Assembly (NCBI GenBank): GCA_024345305.1
Contig: BRON01000010.1
Coordinates: 1,240,001-1,304,000, forward strand
DNA: 64,000 bases
Source of the DNA: Mrakia gelida
Taxonomy: Eukaryota; Basidiomycota; Tremellomycetes; Cystofilobasidiales; Mrakiaceae
Direction: 5' to 3'
How positions within the stretch are numbered: position 1 is the stretch's first letter; each line of letters opens with the position of its first letter. The notes below the pieces were generated by a model. That model was not told where the DNA came from. It searched no databases and saw only the letters and a program-made list of their open reading frames with translations. Positions 46,632 through 57,393 of this stretch are shown one piece after another. The position numbers and the translations under genes are program-made.

Positions 46632-49061
46632 ATGTTGGCGACCGACTCCCACCTTCCCCGACCCAATCCACCAGACATTCATCACTCGCTTCGGACTCCT
46701 TCTTCGATAGGAGGAACAGGAGGAGGAGGCTCAACAGCCGGAGGAGGAGCCTCGACGTCGTCTTCCACCTCCTCGTCCTCCTCCTCTTCAACCTGGACGG
46801 CTGGACGACCCTCCATTCAGGAGACTCCCTCTTTCACATCGGCTCCCGTCAAGAGGAGGTCCTCTACGGTCGACGCTTCCACGAAGAGTAGCACGGGAGG
46901 AGCTGGGGTGCGGAGGACGAGTGGAACGACGAGAGGGGAGGAGGAGGAGGAGGAGGCGAGAGAGGGAGGAGCCGGTACCAGCTCCTCTTCCCCTTCAACG
47001 TCAACGTCTACAACTTCCAACGCTTCATCAATCGTATCGGATCCTCCCACTTCACCTTCGTCGTCTAGGAAGTCCGCGTTGGAACCTCCAGAAGGAGTTG
47101 AATCGAGCTCATCTCGTCCTCGCGCAGCTTCACCACCTCCTCCTTCCAACTCAACAACCTCATCAACAGAATCAACCTCCTCCGAGCAACCACAAACCTC
47201 CTCTTCATCGTCCACGGCTCCACCATCGGCTGGTGCAACCCTCCCTCCCGTCACCACCACTCCTCCTCATCTTGAGCCAACTCCTTCCTCTTCGTCTTCC
47301 AACGCCTCGACACCCACGACTTCGAACGCCAACCCTCCCCTCCCTCGGTTAGATCTAGCCAAATTCCCACCCCAGGAACTCGTCAAGCTCCTAGCGAGTC
47401 TCCTTCAACAGATAGCAACAGCCAACGACGCTCTAAGGAGCAGCGAGGGAGAGGGAGTAGAAGGAGAGGACGATACGACACCCCCGAGCGGAGGAGGAGG
47501 AGCCACCAGCAGGAGGAAGAGTACCGACCCTCCAGCGCCAGAGAACGAGCGAGCACAGGAGGAGGAGGATAGCGGCGGGGGTGAGAAGATGGTCAAGACG
47601 GAAGAGGAGGTAGAGATGGAGCAGCAGAACTCACCTCGGCCACCAGCGACCGGAGGAGATGCGAAGGAAGCCTCGTCCAACGCGGAAGGTCACCTCGACG
47701 ATCAAACACGTTCTTCCTCCTCGACATCAACGACTTCTACGACGACAACGAACCCCACTTCGGTACCAGCATCGGCTTCACCTTCGACACCTCTCTTCGC
47801 TGTCCCACCTTCAACGGCACCCGCACCAACCTCCTCGGTCGTTCCTACAACGACCACCACTTCATCTCACCCTCAGCCTCCCTCCCCCTCAACCTCAACC
47901 ACAACCCTCCACTCAACCACCACCACCCACTCCTCCTCCCACCACCACCCTGCCTCCCCCTCCCCCTCTTCCTCCCCCGCCTTAATGGTCACTCCCTCCC
48001 ACCCCCTCCTAGCAGCCTCCCTCTCAGCCTTCCAATCCCCCTCCTCCTCCCTCTGCTTCCACGCACGCAACATCCCAGGCATCTCCATCGAGGTGTATTT
48101 GTTGAGGATATTGAAGTACTGTCCAGCGAGCAACGAGGTCTTCCTGAGCTTGCTGGTGTACTTTGATCGGATGAGCAGGCTGAGTTTGGAGGTTGCGGGG
48201 AGGACGTTCGCGATTGATAGTTTCAATGTGCATAGGTTGGTTATTGCTGGTGTGACGGTGGCGAGTAAGTTTTTTAGTGGTGAGTACGGCGTTTTGTTTT
48301 CTTTCGTTTGGGTGGGTGGGTGGGGGGTGGGGGAGTGGGGAGGGGAAGGGGGGGAGGGGAGGGTGGAGGGGCGAGGAGGTGTTCGCGTTTCGTCTCGTCG
48401 CGCTGACCCTCCCTCTCTCTCTCTTCCCCTCTCCTCCCACCCCATCCCACCCACCCTCGCTTCGCTTCGCTCCGCTTGTCAGACGTCTTCTACACCAACT
48501 CCCGCTACGCCAAAGTCGGTGGACTCCCCCAATCCGAACTCAACCAACTCGAACTCCAGTTCCTCCTCCTCAACGACTTCCGACTCGTCATTCCGCTCGA
48601 GGAGATGCAGCGATACGGGGACCAGCTCCTTCTCTACTCGGAGGGAGGGGCCGCGGCAGGTGGGGAGGCGATCGATAAGCTCGTGGAGGGGAGGAGGAGG
48701 AAGGCGAGGGAGGAGCACGAGGCGAACGAAGCGGGAGCGGTGGTGGGTGAGGGAGGAGGAGAGGGGAAGATGGATGGAGTGGAAGCGGTGGTGGTGGTAA
48801 CGGCGGAGGGAAGCGGTGGGGTGTTGGGGTTGGAGAAGAATGGAGAGGGAGAAGTGGTGAGAAAAGATGGAGAGGGATCTCGTGAGTGACCGTTTGCCTT
48901 CCGTTTCGACGCGACTTCGAGCTCGAGCTGACTTTCCATCCACTCTCCTCTTCTTTTGTGATTCAGCCATGGACGGAGTAGAAGCCTCGAGACCTTCGTC
49001 GCCTAGCACCAACTCCAACACCGACTCCAGGACGACTCCCACCACCGCGCCGTCGTCGTAA
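46632..49061 (+). CDS. Pho80/Pcl-family cyclin with long disordered N-terminus
   Basis: Exons 46632-48279, 48483-48881 and 48967-49061. The first ~460 residues are Ser/Thr/Pro low complexity with acidic patches. The cyclin box follows: LCFHARNIPGISIEVYLLRI, LKYCPASNEVFLSLLVYFDR, FAIDSFNVHRLVIAGVTVAS, KFFSDVFYTNSRYAKVGGLP, ELNQLELQFLLLNDFRLVIP. These are the hallmarks of Pho80-type cyclins that partner the Pho85 kinase in phosphate, glycogen and cell-cycle control. The start at 46632 is chosen because of the TATA box at 46443; an in-frame ATG exists at 46374. The C-terminal tail is Gly/Glu/Val-rich. The much shorter S. cerevisiae Pho80 lacks the long N-terminal region. Confidence 0.9.
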
Positions 49062-49677
49062 ACTACCAACGCGTCGGTCTTCCTCTCTTCCTCTCGTCTT
49101 CCCTTCCTTCGCATCGCATCGGATCCTCCCATCATCATCATCTCTTAGACCTCCCACCGTACCGTACTCTCTCTTCCCTTACTTATGCCCCTCCCCTCCC
49201 GTTCGTTCGATTCGGTTTGTTTCGTCGCGCGCTGCACCCGTTCTTCCTCTCTCTCCCGTCTCTACTTTCACTCCGCTTTTTTTCGTCGTGTTCGCGACCA
49301 CCGCCACATACCCTTATTTTCGCCACCAAGGAACTTTTCACTCTCCTCCATCATGGTTCTCAGCTTCTTCTTCTTTTTACAACAACTACGTCTTCGACTC
49401 TTCGCTCGTTCGGTTTCGGGTTCGGTTTACGTTTTACATAACTCATTTTACTCAACTCAAGCTTCGATTCGGATATGCATCTTTCTCTCTTCTTCGGTTT
49501 GCGTCGAGTGTTGAGTGGGCAGGGAGAGGAGGTGGTGAGGAGGGAGAGACGCGTCGAGCTTTCGAAAACGAGACGAACGCTGACAGCAACGCCCTCAGAC
49601 ACCTTTCGAATCGGAACAAAACGCGTAGGCAAAGAGCGTGCATACGAAAACAGATTCGAGAGGTTTAGCTAGCGTAT
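49062..49677. other. intergenic, convergent 3' ends
   Basis: Between the cyclin and CNS1 stop codons. T/C-rich, presumably 3' UTRs; contains one GACGCGTCG near 49548. No gene seen. Confidence 0.4.
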
Positions 49678-51410
49678 CTACTTGCCCCCATCCCTCCTCC
49701 TCTTCATCTCCCCCACCCACTTCTCCTCCCCCTCCCCCTTCGTAACAACCACCAAACTAACCACCCCATCCCTCACCACAACCCCATCCCTCTCCCCACC
49801 CACCACTTCCGGCTCCTTCCTAGCCGCTTTAAAAACATCCTCCATCGTAAACCCCTTCTTCGCTCCAATAGGGATCTTGAGCAATCTCCCCAAACTCGTC
49901 TCGACGTACACCGCAATGGTTTTGAGCGTGAACTCGTGGTTGGTGTCCCAATCTGGTGGCGGCGAGTTGGGGGGGAAGAGGGGAGAGAGGGCTTCGAGGA
50001 GGGGGGTTGTGGAAGGGAGGTGGGAGAGGAGGTCAGAGGTTTGGTGGGAGGGGTAGAGGAGGAAGGTTGGGAGGATGAGCGGGGTGTAAGGGGGTGGGGG
50101 GAGGTAGAGGGAGGAGAGTTCGATGGGCCAACTGAACGATACGAGACAAATGAAGAAGGTGCGAGCGTGGGGGGTCAGGTTGAGGGAAGGGACGAGAGGG
50201 AGGGGGAGAGGGAAGAGAGGGAGGGGAGAGTAGGAACGAACAGAGGAACGATGGAGTCGAGAGAGTTTTCGGGACGGGTTTCGGGGTCGAAGTGGAGAGG
50301 ATGGGGGTTGTCTGGTGGTGAGGAAGATTTCTTGATGATGATGCCTCGGAACTGGAGGAAATGAAAGCAACGAAAGCAAGAACGAACGAAGGCTAGACGC
50401 GTCAGTTTTCGTCGCTCTCTCGACCATCCCTTCCACTCGCCGTTCTCGCGCCTCTACCACAACCAGCGTCTCCTCGAGCATCCTCACCCACGTCCAATAG
50501 CTAGACAAAAAGGTTTCACTCACCCTCAGTGCCTTCTCCAAAGCCTTCACTTCCTCGACCTTCCTCCTCTCCCTCTCCTTCGTCTCCCCTTCCTTCTTCT
50601 TCAGCTTCTCCCACCGTTCCACAGCCTTCTCCCTCACGAGCGTATGACTCCTCGCACCCTCTTGTCCGGGGATAGCGAGTGCTCTATCGCAGGAGAGGAT
50701 ACACTCTTCGTAGTGGGCGAGAGCGAGTTGAGCGAGGGAGGTTCGGTAGTGAGCTTTGACGGAGGAGGGGTTGAAAGAAAGAGCTTGGGCGCAATCGAGG
50801 AGGACTTGGCGGTTGTTCTCTACAGACGAGGCGAAAGAAGAGCGCACAAGGGTAGGGTCAGCGAAAGATGAACACGAGCGAGCAGAAATGGGGAGGGAGC
50901 CAGGGCTGAACACGAACCAAGGGCGAGGTTGCAAGCTGCTCGATTGACGAGCAAAACCTCGAGGAGAGCATGATCTAACGGTTTCGCATCGATAGCCTGC
51001 GTGTAGAACCCTTGAGCTTCACGAAATCTACGACCAGCGAAGTATTCGTTTCCTTGGTTCTTGAAGTTACGGGCAACCTCTGCGAAGGGGAAGAGAGGGA
51101 AAGGAAGGAGGAATCGGTCAGCTCGACTCGTTTGGTTTTCGACCTTCATTTCTTCTTCCTGCGCTGCTCGAAGTGTCACTTCCGAGCCGGGAGATGATCA
51201 AGAGGTGGGATAGGGATGCTCACCGTCTGGCGTCTCATCGAAAACGAGAGCCTGCAGAGCAGCGATGGCATCGTTGTCTGCCTCTCCCTCGGGAAGGGAG
51301 GTCATGAAGAGCGGAGCGTCCGCGAAGTGATCCTCGATGGATTTTTGAGGAGGAAGAGCAGGTCCTGTTGAGGCGGAGGAGGAAGAAGGTACATCGGTGA
51401 TTGTAGACAT
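49678..51410 (-). CDS. CNS1: CNS1/TTC4-type TPR co-chaperone of Hsp90/Hsp70
   Basis: Six exons. The N-terminus (from 51410) has the SIEDHFADAPLFMTSLPEGE segment typical of Cns1/TTC4. TPR repeats follow: EVARNFKNQGNEYFAGRRFR, EAQGFYTQAIDAKPLDHALL, LLVNRAACNLALG, DCAQALSFNPSSVKAHYRTS and ALAHYEECILSCDRALAIPG. The Lys/Arg-Asn carboxylate-clamp residues of TPR1 and TPR2 are present (K-x3-N in FKNQGN, N-R in VNRAAC). A charged helix links to the C-terminal wheel domain: SLYLPPPPYTPLILPTFLLY, LLSHLPSTTPLLEALSPLFP, FTLKTIAVYVETSLGRLLKI, GFTMEDVFKA. Cns1 is essential in yeast and helps Hsp90 client folding and eEF2 maturation. Stop at 49678. Confidence 0.9.
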
Positions 51411-51756
51411 GGTGAAAAAGAGATGGGGTGCCGTAAACGGTTGGCGGTTTGGGGATCAAAGAGAGGGAAGGAACTGGAAGGAGTTGAGCTTCGCTCGATT
51501 TTCGAGAGCGAGGGAGAGAGGTCTCGTAACCACGACGCGTCCGTTGAGTGCTCTGTTTCGAAAGTTGTGCTTGACAGAAAGAGCGATCAGAAGCAACGGT
51601 AACTAGTCTTGAATTGTGAGAAAAGAACGTAACTGGCAGTGGAAGAAGTTCGCCAGCCCACGACGCAGAACGCTCAACCGAGCGGTCTTGCTCTTCTCCA
51701 GACCGAATTATCGATGGGCGAGTGGTGACGTACAAGCGGTGCATGAATCGAAAAGA
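51411..51756. other. intergenic with short dispersed repeat
   Basis: Upstream of CNS1 and downstream of copy B'. About 51482-51530 resembles 62096-62140 (shared AGCTTCGC.., TTCGA, AGCGA and AGAGAGG blocks). Confidence 0.4.
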
Positions 51757-53006
51757 CTAGTACATAAAGGACCAGGATTGATGAACTAGCAAGACGACGG
51801 GCTGATCCGTCGAGCTCGTCCTCTCGCTCGACGCGTCGACGTTCCCTCCTCGCTCCTCACCTCCTTGCTCCCTCTCTGCTCGTTCCACAGCCTTCGTCGC
51901 ACGATATCCTCTTCTAGTTTTCGACCCATGGAGTCTCGTGACCCTGAGGAACCTGTCAAACCTCCTCCTCTTTTTGAGAGAAAGAGGTCGAAGGGAGGGG
52001 ACGGAGAAGACGGAGCAGTAGTCCTCGGGCTGTTCGTCGACGAAGTGTTCTGAGAGGTGGGCTCGGGAGAGTGCGGCCGGCGAAAGGGTGGAGAGAGGAG
52101 GAGGGATGGAGGGATTGCGAAGAGGGAAGACGGGAAGGCCGATGACGGACGGAGGGACGCAGGGACCTCGATGAGCGACGTCGCAGAACGAAGGCAACGT
52201 GAACATGTTGAGGTCGAAAAGTTCGAGAGCTGAGGCGAGCTGTCACGAGGAGGAAACGAAACGATAATAGTCAGAAAGGATACGCATCGTCCGGAAGAGG
52301 AAGGAGAAGAAGAGCACCCAGACTCGCCTCCTCGAGGACACTTCCAGCTCCCTGGCGACCCCAGAAGTTCAATTTTGCTTCCAAATTCGCGCTGCAGCTG
52401 TGATCCTCGAATTCGTGACAGGATCTACGGTGTTTTGGTAGAGCCTCTTTCGCCCTCGAACAGCAGTCGAACCAGTACAAGCAGTCGATCCCGCACTGGT
52501 GCTCAACTCCAGTCTCGCCGACCTTCTCCTCCCTCTCCACCGAGCAGCAGCATCGTCCCAAATCCTCGATCAAATCACTCCTTCGATCCGAGTAGAGTGT
52601 CCAAAAGAGTTCGTCGAGGATCATATCCGTAACCTCGAGAGGAAGGGAGGCAACGGAGGTTCGAGGGAGAAGGGAGGAGGAGGAGCTGAGCTCGAGTCGA
52701 AGGGTGTTCGTTCGGGTTCGAAGGGAGAGGAGGGCGAAGAAGATTTCGGCGTGATGATAGGACTGGTAGCATTGTGAGGCTGTTAGAGAAGAGTACATCG
52801 AGGAGTTAGAGAGAGTGGGTAGGGACGAGGGGGAGAGGGAGAAAGAGACGAACCGAGGAGGAGAGGAATCGAGTCGACTGCAGGAGGAACGAAGGGGAAA
52901 ACGAGCGAGGAGTCAGTTCAGAAGTTTTGAAGAAGTGAAGAATGAGATCGGGGATATGCTCACTCTGGACTCCCCAAACGAGGGAGACTGTTGAGCCTGT
53001 ATACAT
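51757..53006 (-). CDS. family copy B': Cys-rich F-box-like protein, integrity uncertain
   Basis: Paralog of copy B with the same start (MYTGSTVSLVWGVQ), the same 24-nt exon 2 (IDSIPLLL) and exon 3 with YHHAEIFFALLSLRTR, VASLPLEVTDMILDEL, RCCCSVERE and a Cys cluster HQCGIDCLYWFDCC. The frame then runs into unrelated sequence and a stop at 52271. Exon 4 is present downstream (52190-51757: DLNMFTLPSFCDVAHRGP, PPSVIGLPVFPL, LSLKKRRRFDRFLRVTRLHG, ending LLVHQSWSFMY), preceded by a good acceptor. No donor with a matching phase-0 GTGAG is visible at the end of exon 3, where copy B has one. Either a non-standard donor is used or the copy is damaged. Confidence 0.5.
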
Positions 53007-53037
53007 CGTTGTGAACGAAAGGAAGGGAAGAGATCGT

Positions 53038-53088
53038 GGCCGTGAAGAGCGAAACGAAGCTCGCTTCGTCTTCTTCCTTTTCACGGCC
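53038..53088. promoter_or_regulatory. near-palindromic element between divergent paralogs B' and A'
   Basis: Inverted copy of the element at 33559-33609, with the same GGCC ends and central CGAAGC/GCTTCG-type dyad, in the 128-nt gap between start codons 53006 (minus) and 53135 (plus). Confidence 0.5.
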
Positions 53089-53134
53089 ATCTGCTCGAGG
53101 ATTTTCTCCTGCTTCTTCTCTTCTCTTCGTCCTC

Positions 53135-54356
53135 ATGTCTGTGGGCTCTTCCGTCTCTCTGACCTGGGGAATTCAAAGAGAGTAAAGTCGTCGGGGCGAA
53201 GGGAGGAGCACGGAAGAAGGAGAAGAACGAAGCTCACCATCTCCTCCTCCCTCCCTCCCTCCTTCCAGTCGAGACCACCCCTCTCCTCCTCGGTAAGACC
53301 GCATTGATCGCTTAGATCGTATAGCTCTCTGATTCTGACCTCGACGTCCTCGCTCTTTCTGCAGCTCTCGGCGCCTACGAAGCCAGCGAACCAGCTCGAC
53401 ACTTCTTCTCCCTCCTCCGCCTTCGAGTTCGCTCGTCCACCCTCGTCTTCGAGTACTTCTCTACCTCCACTCGTCGAGTCACTGGGACTATCGCCTCCCT
53501 CCCCATCGAGATCGTCGACGAAGTCCTCGTATACCTTCACCTCAAGCTTCGTCGAACAGCCAGACGAGATCTCATCGACAAGATCGGGAAGTGCTTCTGT
53601 CGAGAAACGAAGTCCGTCTACGGGCACGGCTGTGGGATCGACTGTTCGACCTGGTGGACATGCTGTGGATTGAACGATTACGACTGGGAGGAGGACGCGT
53701 TTCCAGATTGGAACCAGGATCGAATCACAAAAATGGCAGGAGAGCTCCGAACCGTCCTTGTTCCGAAGGTGAGTGTCGCTCGCCACTGCTCCTCCTCCCT
53801 GGTTTCCGTCGATGCACTCGGCTGACTAATCCGTCTCCTTCTTCACGAACCCTAGATCTCGAACCTGACCTCTATCTTCAATTTGGAAGTCGTCGCTTCC
53901 CCAAGGATCTCGGACGGCTGGAGAGACGGCACGGGAGAACTCTCACCCGTCGTCGTGGGTGTCCCCTTCCCTTCTTCGACTACGATACACAGCCAAGGGA
54001 TCCTCTCCAACCCCGTCTTCGAACTCGAACCCGATCCCGACGAAGGGACCTACGAGGTTTCCAGCGTCACGTCCGTCGGTGGGAGTCTTCGTTTGACGAG
54101 AAGGGAGCGAAGACGATTCAAGAGGTTCGCTCGCGCTTTGCATCTCGAGGAGAATCCCGTCAACGACGACGACGACGAGCCAAAGGTCGCCTCTACGGCT
54201 TCTTCCCTCGACCTTGCTCCTATCTCGACGGAGAGCAAGGACCAGGAGAAGAGGCAGGGAGGGAGATGCGACATGAATCGATGGCTGAAGGGAGGGGAGA
54301 CGAGCTTGGAGCCAAAGAGGATGTTGGTTCACGCGTCTTGGGGCGAGTTTGACTGA
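53135..54356 (+). CDS. family copy A': Cys-rich F-box-like protein, 5' splice site of exon 1 lost
   Basis: Paralog of copy A in the same exon layout: exon 1 (MSVGSSVSLTWGIQ), 24-nt exon 2 (IETTPLLL) ending before a GTAAGA donor, exon 3 with YEASEPARHFFSLLRLRVRS, F-box-like IASLPIEIVDEVLVYLHL, CFCRET and an intact GHGCGIDCSTWWTCCGL cluster, and exon 4 (ISNLTSIFNLEVVASPRISD to LEPKRMLVHASWGEFD). The exon 1 donor that is GTGAGT in copy A reads GAGAGT here (T to A at 53179). The nearest GT (53182) would shift exons 2-4 out of frame. Exons 2-4 otherwise have no frame change. Either a rare GA-AG intron, an alternative first exon, or a silenced copy. Confidence 0.55.
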
Positions 54357-54626
54357 GGGAGGTCGTATCTTTTACGTAGTGAGGCCTCGTGTTTGTTGAT
54401 ACCTTGATCCGATGTGTCTTTTTCTCGTGTCGATGACAACCACGAACGAACGAGGATCGAAAGTCAGACGCGTCGCTGGAAGTCTTTTCCTCATGTCCCG
54501 CCTTCTCACGAGGTCTTGCTTCTTTCTCTCGGACGTCAGCCCAGTCTCGATCCATTCCATCTGCCTATCAGACAGCCCATCAAAAGGCGAACTATGCAAA
54601 TCAACGAACGTCTCCTCCTTCCTCCC

Positions 54627-57038
54627 TCAATCCAACCCAACCCTCCCCAACCTCATCATCACCTCCCTCGCCTCCCCACCGATCCTATCCTTCTTCATCG
54701 CCTCCGAGAGCTTCAGGGCATTCGCTCTCTTCCTCTCCCCCTCCTCCCCACCCAACCTTGCAAAGACGTCCTTCATCTCGTTGACGATCGCCTCGGGAGT
54801 TCCAGTGATCGTGACTCCTCGAGCGGTTGGGAGAGGGAGGAGGAACGGATGAGGGGTTCGGATTTGGAGGAGTTCGAAGGCTGCGTCGAGGCCGAGGGTG
54901 ACTTGAGCGGCGATACCTGGCTGGTCAGCGACGCTGATAGGGGGAATAAAAGGAGGAGTCGCGTCAGTTCGAGGAGGAGAGGCGAGCGAGGGAGGGAGAG
55001 ACGCGACGAGAACTCACGAAGGCCAGCAGATCATAGGGACTCCGCAGACGAGTGATTCGGAGACACTGTTGCTTCCAGCGTGGGTCTGAGAAGAGAGAAA
55101 AGCAACGATCAGTCAAGTTTGAGTCGAGCAGACGAAGAGAGAAAGAGACGTGTCGCTCACCAAGAACCAGCCCGTCGCAGGATGAGTGAGCACCTCGTAC
55201 TGAGGTGCGAAGCTCGAGAGAAGTCCTCGTCCAGAAGCCTTGATCCTCTCCTTGATCTCGTCGGTGAGGTGAGCGAGCGGTGAAGCGAGAGCGAAGACGA
55301 AAGGGATGGCTTGATCTTCGGGGAGGTCGAGAAGAGTTTCGATGAGGTGGACGATGAGATCTGATCGATGGAGGGGGAACCAGACACTGTGCAGCAATAG
55401 CATATCACGAAAAGAGGGCAGGGTGGTCAGTTTGAGGAAGGGAAAGGGAACCGAGCGAGGAATGAACGAAACGAGACGCAAACTCACCTCCCGAACGAGA
55501 TGTACAACGCTCTCTTCCCTCCTTTCTTCTTCTCCACCTCATCCAAGAACGTCATCACCTCGAGATCTCCCTCGCTCATCGCCTCCCTCGGCTTACCCTT
55601 CCCCTCCCAGAACGAGCTCGGTCCCTGAGCACCAACAGCGAAGACCTCCTTGCCTGGAACGAGCTTCCCAGCAGCCTCGACCGTTCCAGGCTCGAGGACC
55701 GACGAGCTCCAAGGAAGGATACATCCCGACGCGGCGGTAAGGACTTGATGAGCGCAAAAGGCGAGGTAACGACCTCCTGAGTCGGGGATGGGAAGAGCGG
55801 TCGCTTGGGGAGCTAAGGAAGGTGAGAATCCAGTCGAAGTGTCGACGCGTCTCGGTCAGCACAAGGTCGAGCGAAGAGAAGAAGGGGTGTTTGCGAGACT
55901 CACAGTACTCGTAATCGAACATATCCGGAACTCCAGGGCAGGATACGAGTCTCCCACTCATAGCACTCATGTACATCCCGATGGCGATGGCTTCGAACTC
56001 TGGTGAGAAGGCGACTTGGTCGTCGTCGACGTCGTCTCCGAAGGTCTTTGCTTCTCGAAGAGCAGCGAGGGCTTGAGGTCGCATGAGGGGGATGGGACCT
56101 CCAGCGGGAGGGCCAGCGAAGTGGCTGTGTTAAGAAGAGCGAGACGGAAGTCAGAACGACGAGGCAGCGAAGATATCGAACGACGCTAGCGAAAGGAGAC
56201 CAGACTCACTTGATGTACGACCCAGCCGGACCAGGAAGGAAGACGTAGAGGGGCAGAGCAGAAGTGAAGTCGATTTCCTTCTTGGCGGTCTCAAGCATCT
56301 TGTAGGTGAAGAAGAGGAACATCTATAAAAGAACGAGGAAGAGGAAGGTCAGCGGAAGACGAACGATCGAGACCAAACGACGATCCCATCGAACTCACGT
56401 CGCACACGATGAGATCAGGCTTGAGTCCACAGAGACCCTCGACGAGAGCTCCTTTTCCTCTGTCCCAGAGAGAAGTGTCCCCTCGGAGGAGGGAGGTGTA
56501 AGTGTTGATGGTGCTGCCTTTGATGCTGCGACGACGAAAAGAAGAAGAAACGAAGGGGAGGTCAGCTCTCTCGCGACGCCTTCGTTCGTTCGTTCTCCGT
56601 CTCAGCCTCCCTCCACCCCTCACCCCCAACCAACAACGAACAATGAAACCACTCACCTAGCATCCAAATCCCCCCAAACCCCATCCAAAGAAAACCCAAC
56701 CCTATCCACCAAACACGCCACGATCTTCAACCTCCCGTCGCTCAACTCGTGCTCGGTGACAACCCTCTCAACAAGCGGGAGCGCAAGAGGGTTAACGAGA
56801 AGGGTGATGTGCAGCTGAGGATGGAGGGAGAGGAGATTGCATGCGATGGAGGTGAGAGGTCGAGCATGGCCCTGTTGGAGATGTAACGTAAACGAACGGA
56901 GGGAGGTGGTGAGAGCGGTGGTGTGCTCGGACGGAAACGAACTCGAAGAGAGGGAAAGGGAGAGGGAGATGGGGGACGAACATTGAGAGGGTAAACAGAG
57001 AAGATGTAGTGGTTGCTTTTCTTGATCGATTCGGTCAT
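54627..57038 (-). CDS. UDP-glycosyltransferase, GT1 family
   Basis: About ten exons. The start at 57038 gives MTESIKKSNHYIFSVYPL, followed by GHARPLTSIACNLLSLHP (acceptor-side GHxxP motif) and LHITLLVNPLALPLVERVV. Middle exons have KPDLIVCD, ALPLYVFLPGPAGSYI and VPDMFDY. The donor-binding domain carries GGKRALYISFGSVWFPLHRS, ALASPLAHLTDEIKERIKAS, SSFAPQYEVLTHPATGWFLT, then HAGSNSVSESLVCGVPMICWPSVADQPG across two exons, which is the plant/fungal PSPG-like signature (HAGxNSxxES...P...WP...DQ). It ends in a helical tail (GEAREVMMRLGRVGLD, stop 54627-54629). It transfers a sugar from UDP-sugar to a small lipophilic acceptor. There is no signal peptide or membrane anchor, so probably cytosolic. 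The acceptor cannot be inferred. Confidence 0.88.
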
Positions 57039-57393
57039 CTTGGTGGTGGCAGTTGTGGTTCGAGGGAAGGAACGAAGACGGAGCGAAGGAGCGAAGAAAG
57101 GAGGGGAGGGCGAGGCGAAGCATGAACCAAAAACGGTTTGGTTCGCCGCTCTCCTCCGAAGAGAGGACGGGACAGCTTATGGCATAGCGCGCGCAGTTCC
57201 TGTGACGGAGGAATAAGGGAGTTGAGTTAGCGGAGAAAAGGGAGGGAGGCAGTGCGAAAGAGGGGAGGGAACGTACCACGTGGAGATGAGAAGCAAGGAA
57301 GGGAACGCGTCGCGTCGTCCTTTGCTCTGCTCAACGATCTGGTCCCTGCTTTCGAAGCGCGGATAGAAGGGGAATGGAAAGACACGACATCCA
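57039..57393. other. intergenic
   Basis: Between the GT1 start and the recombinase stop, both on the minus strand. Nothing recognisable. Confidence 0.35.

Noticed and set aside
46374..48800. 808-codon reading with an upstream start for the cyclin gene
   Set aside because: It begins upstream of a TATA box and reads through the 48280-48482 intron. The spliced model from 46632 restores the cyclin box.
53591..54352. 253-codon ORF in the frame offset from copy A'
   Set aside because: It is a shadow of the conserved copy A' frame and runs through its intron. The long open frame results from GC-rich codon use.
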